Under the pieces are notes generated by a model. That model was not told the DNA's origin. It was given only the letters and a program-made list of their open reading frames with translations, and did no database searches. From positions 1,673 through 8,063 of the forward strand of contig DPVA01000132.1 of the NCBI GenBank assembly GCA_003529705.1: DNA of 6,391 nt, written 5' to 3'. Made by a program: the position numbers and the translations under genes. Shown here in pieces: positions 1 to 6,040 of this stretch. This stretch comes from Gammaproteobacteria bacterium. Its GTDB lineage: Bacteria; Pseudomonadota; Gammaproteobacteria; Arenicellales; UBA868. The first letter of the stretch is position 1. Each line of letters begins with the position of its first letter.

Positions 1-16
1 CGGCCGAAAGTGAATC

Positions 17-2020
17 CTAGGAATATTTTCGGGAGATGACGGGATTCCACTCGCGCTCACAGACCAGCGTGTCGTTTTCTCGGATCTCCAGCCGTCCGAA
101 AACGTGGTAATCGGTAGGAGTGGACTTCAGTCTAGTTGTTCCAAGCAATTCAATAATTGAACCTGAGCGTTTAAATTGCAGCTTATGCTGGAACTCGGAG
201 CAGGCACTGTTGAGATCATCAAGGGTGATCTGGTGTTGCGCTTTGGTTTCAAATGCATACTCAACCTCGATCTCGTCAAATACGATCCTTGTTAACGGCT
301 GATGCCATCCGCTGGCGATACTATTGCTCATGATGTCATGTTGTGACCAACGGTCCAAAGGCGAGCCTTGAATCCGGGCTTTGGGTGAGGGTCGTTCTGA
401 CTCAGAATCAATATGAAAGACCACAGCACTTTCTCGCGAATCTGTCTGGCGGCAGGGCAGAGACAATCGTGTTTGCCCGGGGTAAAGGGTCATTCGCACG
501 GGTTTCGGTGGTGGCCATATCATCGGCCAGTACGAAGTTGAGAAGGCGAGACGAATCCGATGCCCCTCTCCAAATCGATAGGCGGTGTTGGGTAGTTGAA
601 TCTCAACGGCTCTTGGGGAATTGCTTGGGTGGCTGTTGTCTGGCGCTCCCGCTGGATCAAGCGAGAGATTACAGATGCCGAAGCTCACCCGGCTGGATGT
701 TGCATCGGGCGCAACGTCATTTAATCTAACCACCAAGGTCGCGACTGGTTGGTCAACTTCTAACGTAACGTTGACCACAGCATGACCAAGAATATCGAGA
801 GGGCTTTCCAGCGGCGCGGTATCAAAGATCAGTGACAACGCATCATCCTCCCGTTGATCCAGCGGTAATCCACCGTCGCGGCCGAAGTATCCGGTGTCAC
901 CGGAGGCTGATCCGATCTGCAGGCTGTTGGGGACGAAAGCCGTCTTTCTGTTGTCGACCTTCGCAGTTTCGCTCAGTGAGCCAGAGCCCAGTAGATATGT
1001 CCTCGGCGTAACGTTGGGTGACGGCCACTGGTTCTCACTGATCCATGATCCTGGGCGCTCAAGTATCTTGTTCTGCGGAGATATGTACTCCTGTCGCCAG
1101 ACTCGTAGTTTGGGTTCACTTTCCAGCCCGTTTTGTCGGCCACAGAGCCACCTATCCCACCAGCGCAGAGCCTCTGCCTGAAAGTCAATACCGGGCCCCG
1201 GAATACCTCGATCAGGGTAATGATGCCCCCAAGGCCCGACGATGCCCCAGCAGGGACTTTCATTTCGCGACAGTAGATTCATGACGGTATTGCTGTAGCG
1301 GTCGACCCATCCGCCAATCAGCAGTATTGGGCAGGAGATCATTTCGGAAGTCTCACAGGCAGATCCACTCCGCCAGTAGGCGTCCCGGGCCTCATGGCGG
1401 ATCCAATTCTCAAGTGGAAATGCACAATGATCCAGGCGTTGCTGCCACATCTGCCGCCAATTTGGGCCGACAGTTTCTGGGTCCGGCGGGGCTGCCAGAA
1501 TCGCGGGCAGCGTCGCACCCCATTCCAGGGTGTCGGTGAGTAGGTGCCCTCCCATGTGATGAATATCGTCATCAAATCGGTTGTCGGTTGCACATACTGC
1601 GATAACGGCTTTGAGGGAGTCAGGCCTGAGACTCGCCATCTGCAGGCTGCTGGTTCCTCCCCATGATGTCCCCATCATGCCAACTCGTCGGTTACACCAG
1701 GACTGCTGGGCGATCCATTGGATCACCTCGAGCCCGTCGTTGATTTCTTCAGGGCTATACATATCAGCCATCAGGCCTTCGGAATCACCCGAACCGCGCA
1801 TGTCGACTCGAATACAAGCGTAGCCATGACGGGCGAAAAACGGATGGTTGCGCTCATCTCTTAACCGGACCATGTCCCTTTTGCGGTAGGGGATATATTC
1901 GACGATAGCGGGCGTCGGGCCTGCTTCTTTTTTTTGGGGCAGCCAAAGGCGAGCAGAAAGTCGGATTCCATCACTCATTGGAATCCAGCAATGCTCAATT
2001 TCAATTACATCTGCCTGCAT
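17..2020 (-). CDS. CocE/NonD family serine hydrolase (peptidase S15 fold)
   Basis: Complete 667-residue alpha/beta hydrolase of the CocE/NonD (X-Pro dipeptidyl-peptidase S15) family. Seen: an N-terminal strand pair around the PMSDGIRLSARLWLP motif (residues 14-28), a tyrosine in EYIPYRKRD (Y45) at the place where CocE has its oxyanion-hole Tyr, the nucleophile elbow GTSWGG with S119, the acid D240 in GGWVDRYS, and the base H266 in GPWGHH. A helical cap lies at about 150-225. A jelly-roll-like C-terminal domain follows from about 335 to 535, with RIRLAFSTSYWP at 488-499 typical of this family. Residues about 540-667 are an extra C-terminal segment beyond the usual CocE length. No signal peptide is visible, so it is probably cytoplasmic. 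The ATG at 2020 is the only usable start, because an in-frame TAG lies 11 codons upstream; the ribosome site just before it is weak. Family members cleave X-Pro peptides, cocaine, cephalosporin side chains or alpha-amino esters. The substrate here is unknown; the adjacent peptide-type importer favours a peptide or an amide/ester. The family call is firm, the specificity is not. Confidence 0.93.
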   Translation of the reverse strand: MQADVIEIEHCWIPMSDGIRLSARLWLPQKKEAGPTPAIVEYIPYRKRDMVRLRDERNHPFFARHGYACIRVDMRGSGDSEGLMADMYSPEEINDGLEVIQWIAQQSWCNRRVGMMGTSWGGTSSLQMASLRPDSLKAVIAVCATDNRFDDDIHHMGGHLLTDTLEWGATLPAILAAPPDPETVGPNWRQMWQQRLDHCAFPLENWIRHEARDAYWRSGSACETSEMISCPILLIGGWVDRYSNTVMNLLSRNESPCWGIVGPWGHHYPDRGIPGPGIDFQAEALRWWDRWLCGRQNGLESEPKLRVWRQEYISPQNKILERPGSWISENQWPSPNVTPRTYLLGSGSLSETAKVDNRKTAFVPNSLQIGSASGDTGYFGRDGGLPLDQREDDALSLIFDTAPLESPLDILGHAVVNVTLEVDQPVATLVVRLNDVAPDATSSRVSFGICNLSLDPAGAPDNSHPSNSPRAVEIQLPNTAYRFGEGHRIRLAFSTSYWPMIWPPPKPVRMTLYPGQTRLSLPCRQTDSRESAVVFHIDSESERPSPKARIQGSPLDRWSQHDIMSNSIASGWHQPLTRIVFDEIEVEYAFETKAQHQITLDDLNSACSEFQHKLQFKRSGSIIELLGTTRLKSTPTDYHVFGRLEIRENDTLVCEREWNPVISRKYS

Positions 2021-2064
2021 AAGGTTGACTTTGGATACGCGCTAGGTCCGCAACAAAAATGAAT

Positions 2065-2072
2065 CCTCCTTT
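2065..2072 (-). promoter_or_regulatory. Orphan strong Shine-Dalgarno-like sequence
   Basis: On the minus strand this reads AAAGGAGG, close to a perfect anti-16S match, but it ends 44 bases before the hydrolase ATG, too far to serve it directly. The only start-like codons at normal spacing are TTG triplets, which open a frame of three or four codons ending in TAG at 2042-2044. It could drive a tiny leader, act as a standby site, or be chance. If the promoter proposed at 2075-2102 is correct, the transcript would start within or next to this sequence. Confidence 0.3.
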
Positions 2073-2088
2073 AGATGATAAATCATCT
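2073..2088. promoter_or_regulatory. Perfect inverted repeat, candidate operator
   Basis: AGATGAT and ATCATCT form a perfect 7-base inverted repeat with a 2-base AA centre. It sits between the divergent hydrolase and importer genes and covers the proposed -10 element of the hydrolase promoter. This geometry is common for dimeric repressors, GntR-type regulators among them. No regulator gene is in the window, so the binding protein is unknown. The arms are short enough that chance cannot be excluded. Confidence 0.4.
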
Positions 2089-2102
2089 GCTCTTACTGCC
2101 AA
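2075..2102 (-). promoter_or_regulatory. Candidate sigma70-like promoter of the hydrolase gene
   Basis: Read on the minus strand, TTGGCA (2102-2097) is followed after 16 bases by TATCAT (2080-2075). Both hexamers are near the sigma70 consensus (TTGACA and TATAAT) and the spacing is acceptable. Transcription would begin near 2068, giving a leader of roughly 48 bases before the hydrolase ATG. The -10 hexamer lies inside the inverted repeat at 2073-2088, so a protein bound there would block polymerase. This is inference from motif matches only. Confidence 0.45.
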
Positions 2103-2122
2103 TCTGGACGATATCGACAGGA

Positions 2123-2135
2123 TGTTACATTAACA
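2123..2135. repeat. Short inverted repeat TGTTA-CAT-TAACA
   Basis: Five-base arms with a 3-base centre lie in the middle of the divergent intergenic region, upstream of both proposed promoters. It could be a second half-site cluster for a regulator. The arms are short and expected by chance in AT-rich spacer DNA, so this is only a pointer. Confidence 0.15.
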
Positions 2136-2200
2136 GGATTCCTAAGAAGAAACACGAGGTTACGAGGACTTTTGCCGCACGCTACCGGCCGGGACGGGAC

Positions 2201-2209
2201 TGCTAGAAT
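2201..2209 (+). promoter_or_regulatory. Candidate extended -10 promoter of the importer operon
   Basis: TGCTAGAAT is an extended -10 element (TGn followed by TAGAAT, one mismatch from TATAAT) 31 bases before the dppB start. No convincing -35 stands 16-18 bases upstream; the region there reads GCTACC. TTGCCG at 2172-2177 is 26 bases away, which is too far. Extended -10 promoters can work without a -35, or may need an activator. A CCGGCCGG palindrome (2185-2192) sits just upstream, in what would be the spacer. Transcription would start near 2216 and leave about 25 bases of leader. Confidence 0.4.
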
Positions 2210-2223
2210 GATCGCGGCTGAAT

Positions 2224-2229
2224 AAAGGG
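2224..2229 (+). promoter_or_regulatory. Ribosome binding site of dppB
   Basis: AAAGGG stands 11 bases before the ATG at 2241. This is somewhat long spacing but is the only purine-rich Shine-Dalgarno match there. It supports ATG 2241 as the start, and the protein from this codon begins with the normal DppB/OppB N-terminus. Confidence 0.5.
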
Positions 2230-2240
2230 CTGATCAACCG

Positions 2241-3185
2241 ATGTGGGTGTATTTTCTTAAACGTCTGGGTTTGTCTATCGCAATCATCGCGGTGGCGATG
2301 TCCATCCTGTTTGTTATTACCCATATGATTCCAGGTGATCCCGTATCTGTTGCCCTCGGCCCGCGGGCAACTGCCTCGATGAAGGAGGAGTACCGCGCCC
2401 GCATGGGAATTGATCTGCCCGTCTACATTCAGTATGGGCGGTTCGTGAGTAATGTCCTGCAAGGCAATCTTGGCCAGGATGTATTCAGCGGTTTGTCGGT
2501 GCTCGACATCGTCAAGCGCCAGCTGCCACATACAGTAATTCTGGTCTGCGTGGCTATCGGCTGGTCTGCCACACTAGGAATAATTCTGGGTTGTTTTTCA
2601 GCAGTTCGCCGGAATAGCGTCCTGGATCGAATAATCGGGGTGATTACAGTAGGCGCAATTGCGATTCCCTCCTTTGTCGTTTCACTTTATGCCCTGTTGA
2701 TTTTTGCAGTAACGCTCAGAGTTCTTCCGGCAATAGGTGCTGGCGAATCTGGAGATATCCTGGACCAGCTCAAGCATCTTGTGCTCCCGGGGTTTGCCCT
2801 CGGCCTCGGCTGGGTCGGCTATATAGCGAGATTGGTACGGGCATCCATGCTTGAGGTTATGGGTGAGAACTTTATTCGGGCGGCGCGGGCGTATGGCCTT
2901 CCGGAGCGGGCCATCATTGCCCGGTATGCACTGAAAATTGCCATCGTCCCCACCGTCACCCTTCTGGGGGTCGGCATTGGCAATATGCTGTCGGGCGCGT
3001 TGTTCGCAGAGATCGTTTTTGCGCGACCCGGTATCGGCAAGTTGATTTACGACATGGTGTTGATGCGCAACTACCCGGTGGTTCAGGGCGCGGTTCTGGT
3101 TACCACAGCGTTGTTCGTCGTGTCGGCGCTGATTGCTGACATGATCAATTCGTACTTGGATCCTCGTGTCCGCGCCAGCCTCTAA
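2241..3185 (+). CDS. dppB: Dpp/Opp-type ABC transporter permease, DppB-like
   Basis: 314-residue inner-membrane permease, the usual length for DppB/OppB. Seen: the N-terminal WVYFLKRL start leading into the first membrane helix (about 9-29), then the family hallmark HMIPGDPV (28-35). A long periplasmic region follows, with YRARMGIDLPVYIQYGRFV (51-69) and the GNLG motif (75-78). Further hydrophobic segments lie at about 98-120, 131-158, 178-198, 233-256 and 283-303. The cytoplasmic EAA loop (RAARAYGL at 213-220, then VP at 236-237) couples to the ATPases. RPGIGKLIYDMVLMRNYPVV (262-281) and the C-terminal YLDPRVR are also typical. It should pair with the next gene product to form the translocation channel for peptides or peptide-like solutes. 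It is the first gene of a four-gene unit and its 3' end overlaps dppC by 20 bases. The symbol denotes family position; actual dipeptide transport is not shown, and nickel, glutathione or sugar-oligomer importers share this fold. Confidence 0.93.
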   Translation: MWVYFLKRLGLSIAIIAVAMSILFVITHMIPGDPVSVALGPRATASMKEEYRARMGIDLPVYIQYGRFVSNVLQGNLGQDVFSGLSVLDIVKRQLPHTVILVCVAIGWSATLGIILGCFSAVRRNSVLDRIIGVITVGAIAIPSFVVSLYALLIFAVTLRVLPAIGAGESGDILDQLKHLVLPGFALGLGWVGYIARLVRASMLEVMGENFIRAARAYGLPERAIIARYALKIAIVPTVTLLGVGIGNMLSGALFAEIVFARPGIGKLIYDMVLMRNYPVVQGAVLVTTALFVVSALIADMINSYLDPRVRASL

Positions 3186-4044
3186 GACCGTGCGTAGCCC
3201 ACAGCCTCGGTTTCCCGGGCTGCGACGATTCTTCCGAGAGCCGTTGGGCGTCTTCGGCCTCGTCCTTGTGGTGATCCTAGTGCTCGGGGCTGTTTTTGCA
3301 CCCTACCTGACGGAATACGCCCCCAATGCGCTGGATATCAAATCGCGGTTGGCCAAGCCCTCAAGCGAGCATTGGCTTGGGGCAGATCATCTCGGTCGGG
3401 ATACATTTACCCGCGTGCTCTACGGCGGCCGGATTGCGCTCAAGGTCGCGGCCTGGTCTATCTCTCTTGCATTGTTTGGAGGGGTTTTGCTGGGCATGCT
3501 GGCCGGATACGGACCGCGCTGGCTGGATAACCTACTTATTCTGATATTTGACGCGGTTCGGTCATTTCCGACAATCATGTTTGCCCTGGCCATCATTACG
3601 CTAACCGGCCCAAGTATCAATATGGTGATCATGGTCATTGTGATTACGTCTATTCCGGTTTACGCGCGTATTGTCCGCGCGCAAACCATGGCGCTGCGGG
3701 AAAGTGAGTTTGTACTGGCGGCCCGTTCTGTTGGTACAGGCTGGTTCCGGATGCTCTATCTGCATATTCTGCCGAACGTCATCGGCCCGTTGTTGATCCT
3801 GGCAAGCATGGATATCCCTGTGGTCGTGACCATCGAATCTGGTTTGAGTTTTCTCGGACTGGGCGTGCGCCCCCCGACCGCGAGCTGGGGCACAGTGTTG
3901 GCCGATGGCTATGCCTATGTCAGGAATACCCCGTGGCTACTGGTGGCGGGTGGTGTGCCTCTGATTCTGACTACCCTTGGCTTTACCTTCATGGGCGAAG
4001 CGCTGAGGGATGTGTTTGATCCCACTTTGAAAAAGCGGGACTGA
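3166..4044 (+). CDS. dppC: Dpp/Opp-type ABC transporter permease, DppC-like
   Basis: 292-residue second permease of the importer, a normal length for DppC/OppC. Seen: a short basic N-terminus with FFREPLGVFGL before the first membrane helix (about 28-46), then the hallmark EHWLGADHLGRDTFTRVLYG (68-87). More hydrophobic segments lie at about 93-115, 122-145, 148-166, 205-222 and 257-277. The EAA loop contains EFVLAARSVGTG (181-192) and ILPNVIGPL (201-209). The C-terminal signature ESGLSFLGLGVRPPTASWG (224-242) and ALRDVFDPTL (279-288) close the match. The start is a GTG lying 20 bases inside dppB; a later GTG at 3190 would remove eight residues and the overlap. The GTG at 3166 has only a weak TTGGA upstream, so translation is probably coupled to dppB. 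It would form a heterodimeric channel with the DppB-like protein. Confidence 0.93.
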   Translation: MSAPASKTVRSPQPRFPGLRRFFREPLGVFGLVLVVILVLGAVFAPYLTEYAPNALDIKSRLAKPSSEHWLGADHLGRDTFTRVLYGGRIALKVAAWSISLALFGGVLLGMLAGYGPRWLDNLLILIFDAVRSFPTIMFALAIITLTGPSINMVIMVIVITSIPVYARIVRAQTMALRESEFVLAARSVGTGWFRMLYLHILPNVIGPLLILASMDIPVVVTIESGLSFLGLGVRPPTASWGTVLADGYAYVRNTPWLLVAGGVPLILTTLGFTFMGEALRDVFDPTLKKRD

Positions 4045-4049
4045 TTCAA

Positions 4050-5018
4050 ATGACGCCCGTACTTTCTATCAAGAATCTATCCATCGACTTTCTTACCTCG
4101 GGTGGGCCGGTTCATGCATTGCGTGAGGTCAATCTCTGCATCCCACAAAACAGAATTGTGGGCATTGTCGGTGAGAGCGGCTCTGGCAAAAGCACGGTCG
4201 TATCGGCGGTGATCCGGCTTTTGGCAAACAATGCCGATGTCCGCAGCGGCGAGATCGAATTCGAGGGCCGCGATATCCTGGCAATGAGCGAAATTGAGCT
4301 CCGCACACTGCGGGGTGAAGAGATTGCGATGGTGTTTCAGGATCCGATGACAGCACAGACGCCAGTTTTATCCATCGGCCAGCAGATGATCGATATCCAG
4401 TATCGACGATCTCTCTCAAGAAAGGAAAAGCGCCAGAAAGCGATTGACATGCTCACCCGTGTCGGAATCCCCGATCCCAGCGACCGAATGGATCAGTACC
4501 CGCATCAGTTCAGCGGGGGTATGCGCCAGCGTATCTCAATAGCAATGTCACTTATGATGAGCCCGAAACTGCTTATTGCGGATGAGCCGACAACAGCACT
4601 AGACGTCACCTTGGAAGCGCAGATCATTCACCTCTTCAGGGAGTTGAGGAAATCATTCGACGGGTCGATTGTTTTGGTCTCACATAACCTTGGCCTGATC
4701 GCTGAACTTTGTGACGAAGTGGTGGTCATGTATGCAGGCGAGGTAGTCGAAAGGGCAACGGTCGATGACATCTTCAATCGGGCGGCCCATCCCTATACCC
4801 AGGCATTGCTTGATTGTGATCCGGCCCGACTCGATGAGTTGACCGCAAAACTCCCGACTATTACGGGCGATGTGCCAGACCTTCAGGGGATCCCGGCGGG
4901 TTGTATCTTTGCTTCGCGATGCAATCAGAAGCTTGAGCAGTGTACTTTTAACCGACCCCCTGCGTTCACGATCACTGAGTCGCACGACGTATGTTGCCAT
5001 TTGATGAGAAATGACTGA
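4050..5018 (+). CDS. dppD: Dpp/Opp-type ABC transporter ATPase, DppD-like
   Basis: 322-residue nucleotide-binding subunit with all core ABC motifs: Walker A GESGSGKST (41-49), Q-loop glutamine Q97 in FQDPM, signature FSGGMRQ (154-160), Walker B LLIADEP with catalytic E179, D-loop ALD (183-185) and switch H212 in SHN. The C-terminal oligopeptide-transporter extension is present (AAHPYTQALLD at 245-255), followed by four cysteines C285, C291, C298 and C315 (C316 adjacent). Related DppD/OppD proteins use cysteines in this region to hold a [4Fe-4S] cluster. The residues after the Q-loop read TAQTPV, where most relatives have TSLNPV. It starts at ATG 4050, five bases after the dppC stop, with GCGGGA nine bases upstream. 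Its last eight bases overlap dppF. It acts at the cytoplasmic face with the DppF-like subunit to power import; the substrate is not predictable from this subunit. Confidence 0.93.
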   Translation: MTPVLSIKNLSIDFLTSGGPVHALREVNLCIPQNRIVGIVGESGSGKSTVVSAVIRLLANNADVRSGEIEFEGRDILAMSEIELRTLRGEEIAMVFQDPMTAQTPVLSIGQQMIDIQYRRSLSRKEKRQKAIDMLTRVGIPDPSDRMDQYPHQFSGGMRQRISIAMSLMMSPKLLIADEPTTALDVTLEAQIIHLFRELRKSFDGSIVLVSHNLGLIAELCDEVVVMYAGEVVERATVDDIFNRAAHPYTQALLDCDPARLDELTAKLPTITGDVPDLQGIPAGCIFASRCNQKLEQCTFNRPPAFTITESHDVCCHLMRND

Positions 5019-5988
5019 TTTGCTCAACATTACCGGTTTGGGTGTTCGGTTTCGGGCTCTTTCGCCACTCACCGCGATGTTAAAAAGTGTGAGAGATCCC
5101 TGGTTGGATGCCGTTCTTGATGTTTCCCTAAGCGTAGGATCCGGCGAGACGGTGGCGCTGGTTGGTGAGAGCGGATCAGGAAAGACCACCCTTGGACGGT
5201 CTGTCATGGGTCTCGTGCGTCCACAAAAGGGCAGTATCCAGTTTGAAGGTACTGAACTGTGCGGTCTAAGCGAAGCGGCCTACAAACCCGTAAGAAGAAA
5301 CATAGCAATGATGTTTCAGGATCCGGTTGCCTCTTTGAGCCGGCGACGAAGTATCAGAGCGCAAATATCTGAACCCTTCAAGGTGCACGGGATACCGGTC
5401 GATGATGATGAGACTGCTCGCCTGATGGAGCTCGTCGGCTTGAATCACTCCTTCAAAAACCGGTTTCCCCACGAGTTGTCGGGCGGACAGGCAAGAAGGG
5501 TCGGTGTGGCCCGGGCCCTGACGTTGTCACCCAAGCTCATCATCGCCGATGAGCCCACAGCCGGACTCGATGTCTCGGTGCAGGGAGAGATCCTCAACCT
5601 GATGCGTGACTTGCAGAAGCAACTCCGGATCAGTTATCTGATTGTGACCCATAACCTTCCTGTGGTGCGCCACATCAGTGACCGGATTGCGGTGATGTAT
5701 CTAGGCCGGCTTCTTGAGCAGGGCGATACCCGTTCGATTTTTAGAAGTCCGGCCCACCCCTATACCCGGGCGCTACTGGACGCGGTCCCGCAGCCCGACC
5801 CAGCCAAACGCAGAGAATTCGCCTCAATAGAAGGTGAAGTGCCAAGCTTACGTGATCGTCCTGCCGGCTGTGAATTTCATCCCCGTTGCGCCTCCAGGAA
5901 GGAACGTTGTCTGGCGGAATCTCCTGCATCACGCGCCTTGGGTGACGGCCGTATTGTGCGGTGCCATTTTCCTCTGGAAGCGGGGTAG
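5011..5988 (+). CDS. dppF: Dpp/Opp-type ABC transporter ATPase, DppF-like
   Basis: 325-residue second ATPase. Motifs: Walker A GESGSGKTT (52-60), Q-loop Q103 in FQDPV, signature LSGGQ (156-160), Walker B LIIADEP with E181, D-loop GLD (185-187) and switch H214 in THN. The insert before Walker A (SPLTAMLKSVRDPWLDAVLDVS) is typical of DppF/OppF rather than DppD. The C-terminal extension has SPAHPYTRALLDAVP (246-260) and four cysteines C287, C293, C300 and C318, spaced almost exactly as in the upstream ATPase. After the Q-loop it reads ASLSRR, where ASLNPR is usual. Its ATG (5011) overlaps the dppD stop by eight bases (ATGACTGA), which suggests coupled translation and equal amounts of the two ATPases. 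It completes a B-C-D-F transporter core. No catalytic residue is missing, so the pump should be functional. Confidence 0.93.
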   Translation: MTDLLNITGLGVRFRALSPLTAMLKSVRDPWLDAVLDVSLSVGSGETVALVGESGSGKTTLGRSVMGLVRPQKGSIQFEGTELCGLSEAAYKPVRRNIAMMFQDPVASLSRRRSIRAQISEPFKVHGIPVDDDETARLMELVGLNHSFKNRFPHELSGGQARRVGVARALTLSPKLIIADEPTAGLDVSVQGEILNLMRDLQKQLRISYLIVTHNLPVVRHISDRIAVMYLGRLLEQGDTRSIFRSPAHPYTRALLDAVPQPDPAKRREFASIEGEVPSLRDRPAGCEFHPRCASRKERCLAESPASRALGDGRIVRCHFPLEAG

Positions 5989-6040
5989 GTAAGATTTATC
6001 GATTACCTTCGAGAATGAGGGTTTAACTGAGGATCCAGTC
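5989..6040 (+). other. Short spacer between dppF and the amidohydrolase gene
   Basis: This 52-base gap holds most of a weak hairpin, AGGTAA (5987-5992) pairing with TTACCT (6003-6008) across a 10-base loop. There is no T-run after it, so it is not a convincing terminator. No clear promoter is visible. Read-through from the importer genes into the amidohydrolase gene is therefore the simplest view, though an mRNA processing site or a weak attenuator remains possible. Confidence 0.4.
6029..6033 (+). promoter_or_regulatory. Ribosome binding site of the amidohydrolase gene
   Basis: GAGGA stands seven bases before ATG 6041, ideal spacing, and fixes the start of the truncated downstream gene. The gene can thus be translated independently of dppF even if co-transcribed. 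Confidence 0.7.

Larger units (their letters stand above)
2059..2133 (+). other. 24-codon open frame with an Lrp/AsnC-like N-terminus; possible remnant or chance
   Basis: ATG at 2059 opens a short frame that stops at TAA (2131-2133). Its peptide ends in ANLDDIDRMLH. The LDDIDRML part resembles the conserved opening of Lrp/AsnC regulators, for example LDRIDRNIL in E. coli Lrp. No good ribosome binding site precedes it; AGG at 2044-2046 is 12 bases away. Reading on in the same frame meets TAA, then QDS, then TAA, and no helix-turn-helix follows in any of the three forward frames before dppB. It overlaps the proposed minus-strand promoter and operator. It could be a decayed 5' end of a regulator gene, a small leader peptide, or coincidence. 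I lean to remnant or chance. Confidence 0.2.

Noticed and set aside
343..729. 128-codon plus-strand open frame
   Set aside because: It lies wholly inside the hydrolase gene on the other strand, its translation shows no recognisable domain, and the hydrolase frame has clear catalytic motifs.
2091..2102. Possible sigma54 element TGGCAG on the minus strand
   Set aside because: The matching GC element (TTGC-like) at the required spacing is absent, so the sigma70-type reading fits better.
2061..2141. GAATCCT at 2061-2067 and its complement AGGATTC at 2135-2141 as paired regulator sites
   Set aside because: The same 7-mer also occurs at 12-18 inside the 3' end of the hydrolase, and 7-base matches recur by chance.
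2185..2192. CCGGCCGG palindrome as an operator for the importer genes
   Set aside because: An 8-base self-complementary GC string is easily found by chance and has no flanking symmetry. It is only mentioned under the promoter.
2172..2209. TTGCCG paired with TAGAAT as a full sigma70 promoter
   Set aside because: The spacer is 26 bases, far outside the workable 15-19 range. Only the extended -10 is kept.
2160..2531. 123-codon minus-strand open frame reaching into the intergenic region
   Set aside because: Mostly antisense to the start of dppB, with a composition unlike a folded protein and no family resemblance.
4680..5207. 175-codon minus-strand open frame across the dppD-dppF junction
   Set aside because: It is antisense to two genes with intact ABC motifs, has no recognisable domain, and includes the mirror of the Walker A region.
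5987..6008. Inverted repeat AGGTAA/TTACCT as a terminator after dppF
   Set aside because: The stem is only six pairs and AT-rich, the loop is 10 bases, and no T-run follows, so rho-independent termination is not supported.
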